This document shows positions 24,243 through 31,596 of a stretch of 64,000 nt of DNA, in pieces. A program made the translations under genes and the position numbers. Under the pieces are notes generated by a model. It was not told the origin of the DNA. It was given only the letters and a program-made list of their open reading frames with translations, and searched no databases. Positions within the stretch are counted from its first letter, which is position 1. Each line of letters starts with the position of its first letter. Location: assembly GCA_900318645.1 (NCBI GenBank), contig ONLH01000007.1, forward strand, positions 1 through 64,000. The letters are read 5' to 3'. This stretch comes from an uncultured Prevotellaceae bacterium (GTDB lineage: Bacteria > Bacteroidota > Bacteroidia > Bacteroidales > Muribaculaceae).

Positions 24243-24938
24243 TCAATGGTTTGCTGGGGAGAAGGGGCACCGCCGCCCGATACACTGGTTGTTCTTACTT
24301 GAATAGTGGCAGATGACCTCGGGGCATTCCATAGCTACGCCGAAGTGCTCCTTGACGAAATCGACGGCAGCGAGGATGGAGAGGAATGAGTCACGCTTGC
24401 AGCAACGTGGGCCACCGACATGGCCTATCTCTCCGAGGGATCTGGCCGTCATCTGATGTGACAGGGCAAAAGGTTCGTTAGCCAGCGGCGTAGATTTGGA
24501 GATGATGGACACGAACATCCCCGTGCTGATGCCAGCACCGCAGGCGCCCCAAAAACCGCAAGCTCCGCCTGGCACGCTCTTTCCCCTCGACATCATTTCG
24601 TTCAGGGCTTTTGGCAAGTCAAGCTCGCCCCCGGCGTTCTTGTAGGCCGTGATCAAGGCGGCCCCCACCATCACATGGTGCTCGGGACCGTGCATGTGGC
24701 AGAACGGTTGTGCCATCATCTTCTCAATGATCTCAACGGGGTTTCGGGAGGTCTCGGCGAGGCAAAGCCCGATGATGGTGTCCAGCCCCGCCGTGTGGCA
24801 GTCGTTGCAGACGTAGTGCCCATGGATGCAGCGGGTTTTGCTGCTCTCCTTCTTGTGGCAGATGGAGCATTCCATGGGTTCATCGTTCTCAAGATACTCC
24901 AGCGGAGCTTTGCATATCAGACATTCTTCTTTCATCAT
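24243..24938 (-). CDS. DUF5714 protein, Cys/His-rich
   Basis: A 231-residue soluble protein beginning with a zinc-ribbon-like block (CLICKAPLEYL, CSICHKKE, CIHGHYVCNDCH). Later come PFCHMHGPEHHVMVGAAL, the Gly/Cys-rich PGGACGFWGACGAGIS, GGPRCCKRDSF and CPEVICHYSSKNNQCIGRRC. This matches DUF5714, an uncharacterised metal- or cluster-binding family common in anaerobes, often next to methyltransferases or radical SAM genes. The fluoride channel gene lies ten bases upstream on the same strand. Confidence 0.85.
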   Translation of the reverse strand: MMKEECLICKAPLEYLENDEPMECSICHKKESSKTRCIHGHYVCNDCHTAGLDTIIGLCLAETSRNPVEIIEKMMAQPFCHMHGPEHHVMVGAALITAYKNAGGELDLPKALNEMMSRGKSVPGGACGFWGACGAGISTGMFVSIISKSTPLANEPFALSHQMTARSLGEIGHVGGPRCCKRDSFLSILAAVDFVKEHFGVAMECPEVICHYSSKNNQCIGRRCPFSPANH

Positions 24939-24947
24939 CTATATTCT

Positions 24948-25319
24948 TTACTTTGCCAATGTATAGCCGATAGCAACGGCAATTATGCCAAGGGCCACAC
25001 TGCCTAGAGCATACAGAGCGAATGTGAAATAATTACCAGCCTGCAACAGACTCAGGCTTTCCTTTGAGAAGGTTGAAAATGTGGTGAAGCCTCCACAGAA
25101 TCCCACAATCAACAGCAGGTTCAGCTGCGACGAGGCATTAACGCGATTGAAGGCCGCCCAGAGCAAACCGATGAGCAGGCAACCGACGATGTTGGCGGTC
25201 ATCGTTGCCCACGGAAATGCGGAGCCCATACCCTTCATGGCCAACGATATCAGATACCGAGCGATGCCGCCGAAAAAGCTGCCCGCCCCAACAAGAAGTA
25301 TGTCCTTAAAGATGCTCAT
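24948..25319 (-). CDS. crcB: Fluoride ion channel Fluc/CrcB
   Basis: A 123-residue protein with four membrane segments and the Fluc signatures GGIARYLIS, PWATMTANIVGCLLIGLL and VGFCGGFTTFSTFSKE (the Phe box lining the fluoride path). It exports fluoride as a dual-topology dimer. The ATG at 25319 (MSIFKDIL) is chosen; an in-frame ATG at 25331 would add four residues. A -7 element lies at 25351-25358, leaving a leader too short for a fluoride riboswitch. Confidence 0.9.
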   Translation of the reverse strand: MSIFKDILLVGAGSFFGGIARYLISLAMKGMGSAFPWATMTANIVGCLLIGLLWAAFNRVNASSQLNLLLIVGFCGGFTTFSTFSKESLSLLQAGNYFTFALYALGSVALGIIAVAIGYTLAK

Positions 25320-25350
25320 ACAACAATCCACAATTGATATACCTAAAGTG

Positions 25351-25358
25351 CAAAGGTA
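25351..25358 (-). promoter_or_regulatory. Putative -7 element for crcB
   Basis: CAAAGGTA reads TACCTTTG on the minus strand, 32 bases before the ATG at 25319. Confidence 0.55.
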
Positions 25359-25409
25359 ACGTTTTCTCGCAACACAACTTGTGCTGTTACTATTATTTTG
25401 CCATTTGCC

Positions 25410-25472
25410 TTAGTTGATGGCAATCAGTTCGATGTCAAAGATGAGGGTGGAGCCGCCGGGGATACCGGGCTG
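25410..25472 (-). pseudogene. FKBP-type isomerase C-terminal scrap
   Basis: Twenty codons read QPGIPGGSTLIFDIELIAIN and stop, the canonical FKBP C-terminus. The upstream domain is absent and is replaced by the palindromic repeat unit at 25480-25530. It may be the missing end of the fragment at 19850-20038. Confidence 0.7.
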
Positions 25473-25479
25473 CGATAAC

Positions 25480-25530
25480 TGAGGGAGCAGCGAGAGCAGA
25501 GCCTAACTTGTTCGGACTTTGCCGTGTCCC
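25480..25530. repeat. Short palindromic repeat unit (copy 2)
   Basis: GAGGGAGCAGCGAGAG followed by AGCCTAACTTGTTCGGACTTTG is closely related to 19776-19836. The DNA from here to 25713 shows no convincing gene; a 64-codon plus-strand frame at 25508-25702 has no recognised features. Confidence 0.5.
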
Positions 25531-25713
25531 GAACGAAGAAGACTGCAGGTTAAAAAATGCAGGTGATGTTATCGGGGGCATTGACAAACAAGCAAAGATT
25601 ATCGGTGATACACTAGGGAGAATTGTAGTGTACCTCAAGACCAGGTTTCCATGGCTTGACGCTAAAAGACAAAAGATTTGCACCACCAAAGACTCTCTTT
25701 AAAATAATTATGT

Positions 25714-25721
25714 TATATTTG
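25714..25721 (+). promoter_or_regulatory. Putative -7 element for the SecD-like lipoprotein gene
   Basis: TATATTTG, 25 bases before the ATG at 25747. Confidence 0.55.
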
Positions 25722-25746
25722 CAGTCACGATAATTCAGAATAAATT

Positions 25747-26532
25747 ATGGATATAATGAAATCATTAAGAACTATGTCATCCAAACCGCTTTGCGGAATA
25801 ATGATTCTTGCTGTGGTAGCAGTCATTGCTCTTTCATTTTCATGCAACAGTGCCGTAAACTCTAAAAGCAGCAAAGTACAAAAAGATGCTGTGTCTCAAA
25901 TTGGTTTTTATGAAACATACTCTTGGGATGAAGTTGCCGAAGCATTTATAAACCTGAATAATGAGGTTAAAAAGCAAAACCTCAAGCCTGATGAATTTAC
26001 GCTTGAGCAGTTACTAAATACAAGAAGTCATACGGAACACTGGAGCAGACCAGAATATAACAACTCAACACCTATAATCGGTCATACTCTTGTTGAAGAC
26101 ACCGCAAGAGTAAACAGCATAATAGCTCAGTATGGAGCTAATTTCCTACCTCAAGACTTGAAACTTGCGTGGTCTATCAAGCCCTACAAGCCCTTCCGTG
26201 ATTTTCAAGGGCCTGAGTGCTATGAGCTTATTGCGCTTAAAGCTCTTGATGGCAAGCCTTATATGACAGGAGAATCGATAATCAGTGCGATGAAAGAGAA
26301 CACGCCTGATGGACAGTATTGCATGTCATTCAGATTTGACGATAAAGGTACAGAACAGTTTTCTCAATTAACAGCACAAAACATCAATCGCTACTTAGCA
26401 ACTGTGATAAAAGGGAAGGTATATTCTTATCCTATGGTAATGTGTCAAGTGGAGAATGGAAATGTTCAAGTTGCAGGTAATTTCACTGAAGAAGAAATTA
26501 ACAACCTTATCGGTTTCATATATGGGAAGTAA
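25747..26532 (+). CDS. Stand-alone SecD P1-domain-like lipoprotein
   Basis: A 261-residue exported protein. The N-terminus has a hydrophobic segment ending in a likely lipidation Cys (VIALSFSC). The mature part matches the periplasmic P1 base and head of Bacteroidota SecD/SecDF: ARVNSIIAQYGANFLPQDLK, YELIALKALDGKPYMTGESI, CMSFRFDDKGTEQFSQLTAQ, then a segment like the SecD IAIVLDGxVYS motif (LATVIKGKVYSYP) and VAGNFTEEEINNLI. All SecD membrane segments are missing. It may be an independent periplasmic factor that borrows the SecD substrate-holding fold, or a domesticated SecD fragment. Confidence 0.72.
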   Translation: MDIMKSLRTMSSKPLCGIMILAVVAVIALSFSCNSAVNSKSSKVQKDAVSQIGFYETYSWDEVAEAFINLNNEVKKQNLKPDEFTLEQLLNTRSHTEHWSRPEYNNSTPIIGHTLVEDTARVNSIIAQYGANFLPQDLKLAWSIKPYKPFRDFQGPECYELIALKALDGKPYMTGESIISAMKENTPDGQYCMSFRFDDKGTEQFSQLTAQNINRYLATVIKGKVYSYPMVMCQVENGNVQVAGNFTEEEINNLIGFIYGK

Positions 26533-26610
26533 CAATTAATCACTGGATCGATTGTGGAAATAAAGCCGGGCGTTCCCCATCGATGGGGGCGTCCGGCGCC
26601 GGTTCCGATC

Positions 26611-26633
26611 GGTGGGCGATCTTCTCGCCCACC
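26611..26633 (-). terminator. Hairpin downstream of the 33-codon gene
   Basis: GGTGGGCGA and TCGCCCACC form a perfect 9-bp stem with a five-base loop, 17 bases past the stop at 26650. It is followed on the minus strand by CGATCGGAACC, with no T-run, so it may be a 3' stabiliser. Confidence 0.45.
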
Positions 26634-26649
26634 TGCGGAACGGGAGGCC

Positions 26650-26751
26650 TTAAACCTCGTGCTCGATGTACTCGCTCAACTCCTTGAGGATGCCTAAGTT
26701 GTACGGCAAACGCCCAAGACGGCACAGGTGCCAAGAACTGAAAAACTCCAT
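26650..26751 (-). CDS. Possible 33-residue small protein
   Basis: The frame MEFFSSWHLCRLGR...SEYIEHEV has its own -7 element (CAAAATTA on the plus strand at 26775-26782, reading TAATTTTG) ending 24 bases before the ATG, and a strong hairpin just downstream. The region is noticeably GC-richer than the genes on both sides. I do not recognise the sequence. It could also be the remnant of a longer gene. Confidence 0.4.
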   Translation of the reverse strand: MEFFSSWHLCRLGRLPYNLGILKELSEYIEHEV

Positions 26752-26889
26752 AATCTCGCGGTATTAAGTTTCCGCAAAATTATGGAGCTATGCTCGGATG
26801 TCAAAAGGCTAAGAAAACGATGCCACGTTAGATTCTTTTATTTGGCATGATATTTGCTATTATATTATAATCAAAAAAAAGAATGAATT

Positions 26890-27660
26890 ATGAATGGCAA
26901 TGATTCAAAGAGCGGAAAAACGATATTTGATTTATTAAATCAGATTGACGAAGAGAATAAATGGTTAGAGCAAATCTCAGACTTACTTGATGACCCACAA
27001 ATTGATGATGCAATCAGAGCTTTTGAAGAAAAAACAAAATCTGAGGAGGATTTGATGCATGACCCTCAGGTAGCAAAGGCCATAGAAGCACTTTATGAAA
27101 AAGATGCAAAACGCAAAATGCAACAACATAGATGGCATTGCAAGAATAGGTATGGAATATCAGTAGACAAAGGAAAGCGTTTTTCCCATTATATGAATGA
27201 GGAAAATGTTGTAAAGTTCTGTGACGATGACATACTAAACAAAGTCATCTTAGAAGACATTGCTGATAAAATTCTAGCGCGTTCTTTTGAATCAGATCTA
27301 GTGTTAGAATTGCAATATTTATTTAAAAACATCTCGAATGAATTGCGCCTTCATGAAAAGGCCTCAGATTTATATCGTAGGTTAAACAACACCAAAAGTG
27401 AATTATATAAAATCCTTTTTGCTTATACATCGCTTCACGAACAAGAATGTATTGAACTTTGCTATAAATGGTTAGAATTAAGTAATAGCTGGAATGACCT
27501 CTACGAAACTTATCATTTGGAACTGAAAAGAGAAGAGCGAGAAAGGATAGAACAAGCTTTTGATGACGACGATGCCAAGTGCGGTTATTTAGATTGTCTG
27601 GGCTTAACATGGGATGACCTGCCTCCAGGCACGAACCCATATAGCATTGATCTAGATTAA
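26890..27660 (+). CDS. Unknown acidic helical protein
   Basis: A 256-residue cytoplasmic protein, AT-rich and strongly charged. The N-terminal 75 residues contain two similar acidic segments (LLDDPQIDDAIRAFEE and LMHDPQVAKAIEALYE), an internal duplication. The middle and C-terminal parts are helical (LHEQECIELCYKWLELSNSWNDLY) and end with DLPPGTNPYSIDLD. No signal peptide or membrane segment is seen. I do not recognise a family. The base composition differs from the neighbours, so it may be acquired. Confidence 0.6.
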   Translation: MNGNDSKSGKTIFDLLNQIDEENKWLEQISDLLDDPQIDDAIRAFEEKTKSEEDLMHDPQVAKAIEALYEKDAKRKMQQHRWHCKNRYGISVDKGKRFSHYMNEENVVKFCDDDILNKVILEDIADKILARSFESDLVLELQYLFKNISNELRLHEKASDLYRRLNNTKSELYKILFAYTSLHEQECIELCYKWLELSNSWNDLYETYHLELKREERERIEQAFDDDDAKCGYLDCLGLTWDDLPPGTNPYSIDLD

Positions 27661-27721
27661 TATTTAATAAAAACGTTTATATTAATAGGAACACTTCAAG
27701 GCCGTTGATCTCGAAGATGCA

Positions 27722-27832
27722 TCAGATACGGGCCCGGTGTATCTGATACGAGTCGAGCAGCTTGAATTGCCGGGTGCCTTGATAGAAATTGTAGCGCAGG
27801 GGGATGCAGTTGCGCCAGCACTGGTTCTCGTC
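27722..27832 (-). pseudogene. Decayed 3' end of an unknown gene
   Basis: A 36-codon minus-strand frame with protein-like composition (CWRNCIPLRYNFYQG, then QFKLLDSYQIHRARI) has no start codon and no recognised motif. The interval 27661-27876 otherwise shows nothing. Confidence 0.3.
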
Positions 27833-27876
27833 AAAATTACTTTGCCGTCATGGGTCGGTAGAAGGCTAAGATTTTG

Positions 27877-27884
27877 TATCTTTG
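27877..27884 (+). promoter_or_regulatory. Putative -7 element for the M28 peptidase gene
   Basis: TATCTTTG, 98 bases before the ATG at 27983. No well-placed -33 TTTG is seen. Confidence 0.45.
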
Positions 27885-27982
27885 CAGAAAATTAAAAACT
27901 AGGGGATTTTTCCATTAGTTGATTGGATGCCCCATCATGAGCGGTGCGTCAAGGAAAAGTCCTTTTCCTACAAACTATATCT

Positions 27983-29575
27983 ATGAATATGCCGATGAGA
28001 ATGAATGCTAGAGTGTTGGTGACGGTAATCGCTTTTGTCGCCATGGGGCTGGCAACAGCCAGTGCACAGATCACACAGGAGCAGTTGCGAACCGGAAGTG
28101 ACGAACAACTGCTGAGGGAATGGACAAAGGTGATTGCCAGTGATGAGTTTGGCGGAAGAAAGCCCATGACTCCCTATGAGGACAAGACGGTGGAATATCT
28201 TGCTAATCAGTTGGAGGTAATGGGTTTGGAGCCGGCCTTCAACGGCAGTTGGTTCCAGCCCTTTGAAATGATTGCCGTTACTGCCAAACCCGTGGGTAGC
28301 AAGATCGCGGTAAGCGGGAAGAAGAAATCGGTGCTCCGCTATCCCGACGATCTGATTATCTGGACGACTCAAGCCACCAAGAAAATTGATCTGAAGAAGA
28401 CGGAGTATGTCTTCTGCGGTTTTGGCATAAACGCGCCTGAATACGACTGGAACGACTACGAGGGCATCGATGTGAAAGGCAAGATCGTGGTCGTGATGGT
28501 CAACGACCCCGGCTTTTATGACAGCCAACTCTTCAGGGGACGCAATATGACCTACTACGGTCGTTGGTTATATAAGTTTGAAGAGGCACAGCGTCAGGGT
28601 GCAGCCGGTTGTCTGGTGCTCCACCATACCGAAGCCGCCAGTTACGGGTGGCACGTCTGTGTGAATGGCCACCTGAGTGACAATCTCGCCATCTATGATC
28701 CGGATACGCGTAATGCCGGCGAATTGGCCGTCAGGGGATGGCTGCATGAGGACGGTTGCCGGAAGCTGTTTCTCGCTGCCGGCATGGATATGGACAAGGC
28801 ACTGGCTGATGCAAAAAAGCCAGGCTTCAAGAGCTTTCCCCTAAATGTGAGAGGTGATGTGAAGATGAATGTGACTTACGACATTCAGCAGACGCGCAAC
28901 GTGGGCGGCATCCTGCGAGGGAGCAATCAGAATGGTGAGGCTGTAGTGTTCTGTGCCCACTGGGATCACCTAGGCATCGGGAAAGCCGATGAGCGCGGCG
29001 ACACGATATATAACGGCGCTGCAGACAATGCATCTGGCATGGCTGGAGCGTTGCTCGTCGCCAAGAAGTTCAAGGAGATGTCCCAGACGCGTCGAGACCT
29101 GCTGTTCATCTTCCCCTCGTCTGAAGAGAGCGGACTGTTCGGCTCGGCATATTACTGCGACCACCCTGCTGTTCCGATGGCGAAGACTGTCGCCTGCCTT
29201 AACTTTGAGAGCATAGGCCCTGCCGAGCTCACGCGCGATGTCGTGATATTGGGTGGTGGGGAAAGCGACTTAGACAATTATTATGTGGCTGCCGCTGCTG
29301 CCCAAGGCAGGTATATCTACTTCGACGATGACAACTCCGACGGCTGGTTTTACCGTTCCGACCACTATAATTTCGTGAAAAAGGGAGTCCGTGCCGTGGT
29401 ATTGGAGAACGGCCGTCAGCCTGTGGATGTGAGCAAGCCCAACAAATATCCTATGCCGGTGTGGTATCACAAACCATGTGACGAATATCGTGAGGATTGG
29501 GGCCTCAGTGGCACATTGTCCAACGTGAACCTGATCTTCAGCGTAGGCCTGTCCTTGTCAAACAATTCCCGATAA
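27983..29575 (+). CDS. M28-family zinc aminopeptidase, exported
   Basis: A 530-residue protein with an N-terminal signal peptide (VLVTVIAFVAMGLATASA). A PA insert domain at about 130-270 (YVFCGFGINAPEYDWNDYEGI, GKIVVVMVNDPG) precedes the M28 catalytic core. Metal and catalytic residues are visible in CAHWDHLG, GAADNASG, SSEESGLFGS, LNFESIG and SDHYNF. It probably trims peptides in the periplasm. The ATG at 27983 is preferred over 27944 because it gives a compact signal peptide. A 59-bp piece of this gene is duplicated at 11544-11602. Confidence 0.88.
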   Translation: MNMPMRMNARVLVTVIAFVAMGLATASAQITQEQLRTGSDEQLLREWTKVIASDEFGGRKPMTPYEDKTVEYLANQLEVMGLEPAFNGSWFQPFEMIAVTAKPVGSKIAVSGKKKSVLRYPDDLIIWTTQATKKIDLKKTEYVFCGFGINAPEYDWNDYEGIDVKGKIVVVMVNDPGFYDSQLFRGRNMTYYGRWLYKFEEAQRQGAAGCLVLHHTEAASYGWHVCVNGHLSDNLAIYDPDTRNAGELAVRGWLHEDGCRKLFLAAGMDMDKALADAKKPGFKSFPLNVRGDVKMNVTYDIQQTRNVGGILRGSNQNGEAVVFCAHWDHLGIGKADERGDTIYNGAADNASGMAGALLVAKKFKEMSQTRRDLLFIFPSSEESGLFGSAYYCDHPAVPMAKTVACLNFESIGPAELTRDVVILGGGESDLDNYYVAAAAAQGRYIYFDDDNSDGWFYRSDHYNFVKKGVRAVVLENGRQPVDVSKPNKYPMPVWYHKPCDEYREDWGLSGTLSNVNLIFSVGLSLSNNSR

Positions 29576-29764
29576 GGCATTTCGAGCTCTGATTGAAGGC
29601 ATTATCTATATCTTTGACTTTAATTGGCTTCGATGTATCTCATCTCTCGTTCTCGCCATTATTGCATAGTGCTACCGCCGGGAGTAAAGAGGACGGGGGC
29701 ACCGATCTGTTAAAGTCATGTTAAAATCGTCATTTTCTCTTGACTCGTCCCTAAGGGCACACAT

Positions 29765-29772
29765 TAACTTTG
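29765..29772 (+). promoter_or_regulatory. Putative -7 element for the MerR regulator gene
   Basis: TAACTTTG ends 36 bases before the ATG at 29809 and excludes the upstream ATG at 29770. Confidence 0.55.
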
Positions 29773-29808
29773 CTTTCACTTAGCAATTGCTTCATAACAT
29801 CGCGTGAT

Positions 29809-30633
29809 ATGAGTAAGAAAACAAGGTTAAAAATCGGAGAGTTCTCCCAGTTGATGCAAGTCACAGTAAAAACTTTGCGTCATTATGAGCAGAAAGGTCT
29901 GCTGTTGCCTGACGAGGTGGACGAGTGGACAGGCTACCGCTACTACAGCATCGACCAGATGCAGAAGTTGCAAGCCATCCGCGACCTGCAGCGCCTTGGA
30001 TTCTCGTTGGATGAGATCAAGGACTTGTTCGAGGACAACTCGCACATCCCAAGCATCCAGCAACTGACCGAGAAAATCAAGGAAACGGAAGCGCAGCTGA
30101 ATCAGCTGATAACCCGCCGCAACCGACTGCTCGACTGGAGGAACACTCGCAAAGAGATGAAGACAATGGAAAAATTCAGCATTCAGTCACTGCCCGAAAT
30201 CATCGTGGCAAGTCATCGTGAAGTCCTTCCAGACTACGCCGCCATAGGCTCCATGTGTGTAGAGATAATCGCTCCCGAGATGCAACGTCTCGGCTGCAAA
30301 TGCCCACCGCCGGGCTACTGCTTTACTGTTGAACATGACAGGGAGTATAAGCCGACGGACGTGGACATTGAGTATTGCGAACAGGTAGAGGAGATGGGAG
30401 AGGACAGTGCCATCATCCAGTTCAAGCGTCTGCCCGCAGTGCCCAAGGCGCTCTGCATGAAGCACGTCGGCCCGTATGAAAGATTCTACGAATCGTACAT
30501 AGAAGCTTTCCGTTACATAGAGGAGCATGGTTACAAGCCTGTTGGTCTGTTCCGCACCTGCTACGTTGATGGAGTCTGGAACCAGGAGGACCCCGAGAAA
30601 TGGCTTTCAATCATTCAGATACCGATAGAGTAG
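29809..30633 (+). CDS. MerR-family regulator with GyrI-like effector domain
   Basis: A 274-residue protein. Residues 1-70 form the MerR DNA-binding domain (IGEFSQLMQVTVKTLRHYEQ, GLLLPDEVDEWTGYRYYSID), followed by a dimerisation coiled coil to about 125. Residues about 130-274 form a GyrI-like/Bacterial effector-binding domain (AVPKALCMKHVGPYERFYES, GLFRTCYVDGVWNQEDPEKW). BmrR-type proteins of this layout sense small hydrophobic drugs. No transporter gene is adjacent, so the target is unclear. Confidence 0.88.
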   Translation: MSKKTRLKIGEFSQLMQVTVKTLRHYEQKGLLLPDEVDEWTGYRYYSIDQMQKLQAIRDLQRLGFSLDEIKDLFEDNSHIPSIQQLTEKIKETEAQLNQLITRRNRLLDWRNTRKEMKTMEKFSIQSLPEIIVASHREVLPDYAAIGSMCVEIIAPEMQRLGCKCPPPGYCFTVEHDREYKPTDVDIEYCEQVEEMGEDSAIIQFKRLPAVPKALCMKHVGPYERFYESYIEAFRYIEEHGYKPVGLFRTCYVDGVWNQEDPEKWLSIIQIPIE

Positions 30634-30858
30634 CCGTTTATCCTAACCGCCCCCCAAAAAACGATGGGGTGTCTTGGAAACAGGAGGCTATTGATTATTC
30701 AATGGTCTCCATTTTTCTTTATATCCCCTACCCCGCTTAAACCCCTTCATATAGCAATCAGGGCTCAGAGCCTTCTTTGAAGTGCCGAGGTGGACGTCCA
30801 TGACCTGCAGGCCTTAGCTATCGGCCCGCACATCAGTTGGAATCGGTCAACAATCAGT

Positions 30859-31470
30859 TTATTCGTTGAATTGTTTTCCGTCCCATTTCAATATCTTCTG
30901 CTGGGTGGTGCCGTCATCGTTCCATAGAGTGCAAATGATGTCCTTGCCCTTGCGTGGCAGTTCATAGATACATCTGTAATCAACTTCGAACCCGGGAGCA
31001 TCACAAGCCTCCATGCGTTTTGTGGCATTGTTGTAACGGTAGAAATCAATGCCACTCGTTTCAGTCATACACGGCCTGCCTTCCATATAGCTTGCCATAT
31101 CGTTGAAAATAATGAGTTTGTATTTCCCGTCCGACTCATTCCAGTAACACACTTCCAACCTGAAAATATAATCTCCGTATTCTTCGTCTACACGTTCATA
31201 AACGATGTATCCGTTTTTTGAGTCAATGGTTAACGTCACGCCTTCCTCTTGTGGAAGGCCCTTGCTGTGACGCGTCATGGCATTCTCCAATGCCCTCCAT
31301 GGGCGGTCGCCGCTTTCGTCCTCATCCTCATAGTTCAATGAAGGGAATGCTGCCCATGCAAAATCTGTAACGGTGGGCGCGGAGCCTTTAAAGTTCACTT
31401 TTATACCATCCTGTGCCATCATCAACAGTGTGAGGCAAGAAAGGATAATTACCGATGCGATTCTTTTCAT
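30859..31470 (-). CDS. Unknown exported protein
   Basis: A 203-residue protein with a signal peptide (IASVIILSCLTLLMMAQ) and an acidic mature part containing YEDEDESGDRPW, a beta-rich middle (GVTLTIDSKNGYIVYERV), a Cys pair, and a C-terminal IICTLWNDDGTTQQKILKWD. It looks like a small periplasmic or surface protein of a Bacteroidales-specific type; I cannot name the family. It is monocistronic, with a -7 element at 31520-31527. Confidence 0.65.
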   Translation of the reverse strand: MKRIASVIILSCLTLLMMAQDGIKVNFKGSAPTVTDFAWAAFPSLNYEDEDESGDRPWRALENAMTRHSKGLPQEEGVTLTIDSKNGYIVYERVDEEYGDYIFRLEVCYWNESDGKYKLIIFNDMASYMEGRPCMTETSGIDFYRYNNATKRMEACDAPGFEVDYRCIYELPRKGKDIICTLWNDDGTTQQKILKWDGKQFNE

Positions 31471-31519
31471 ATCTGTGAGATTAATGCATATACTAAAATC
31501 TATCTTTCTGTCACTGCTG

Positions 31520-31527
31520 CAAAGGTA
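31520..31527 (-). promoter_or_regulatory. Putative -7 element for the 30859-31470 gene
   Basis: CAAAGGTA reads TACCTTTG on the minus strand, about 50 bases upstream of the start. Confidence 0.5.
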
Positions 31528-31596
31528 GCGATTTTCTCGCGAAATACACTTTATGATGTGATTTCACCCTTTTGGCATCAAATGGGATGGTCATTC

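Noticed and set aside
25320-25400. Fluoride riboswitch upstream of crcB
   Set aside because: The leader between the -7 element and the start is about 30 bases, too short for the motif, and no conserved sequence is seen.
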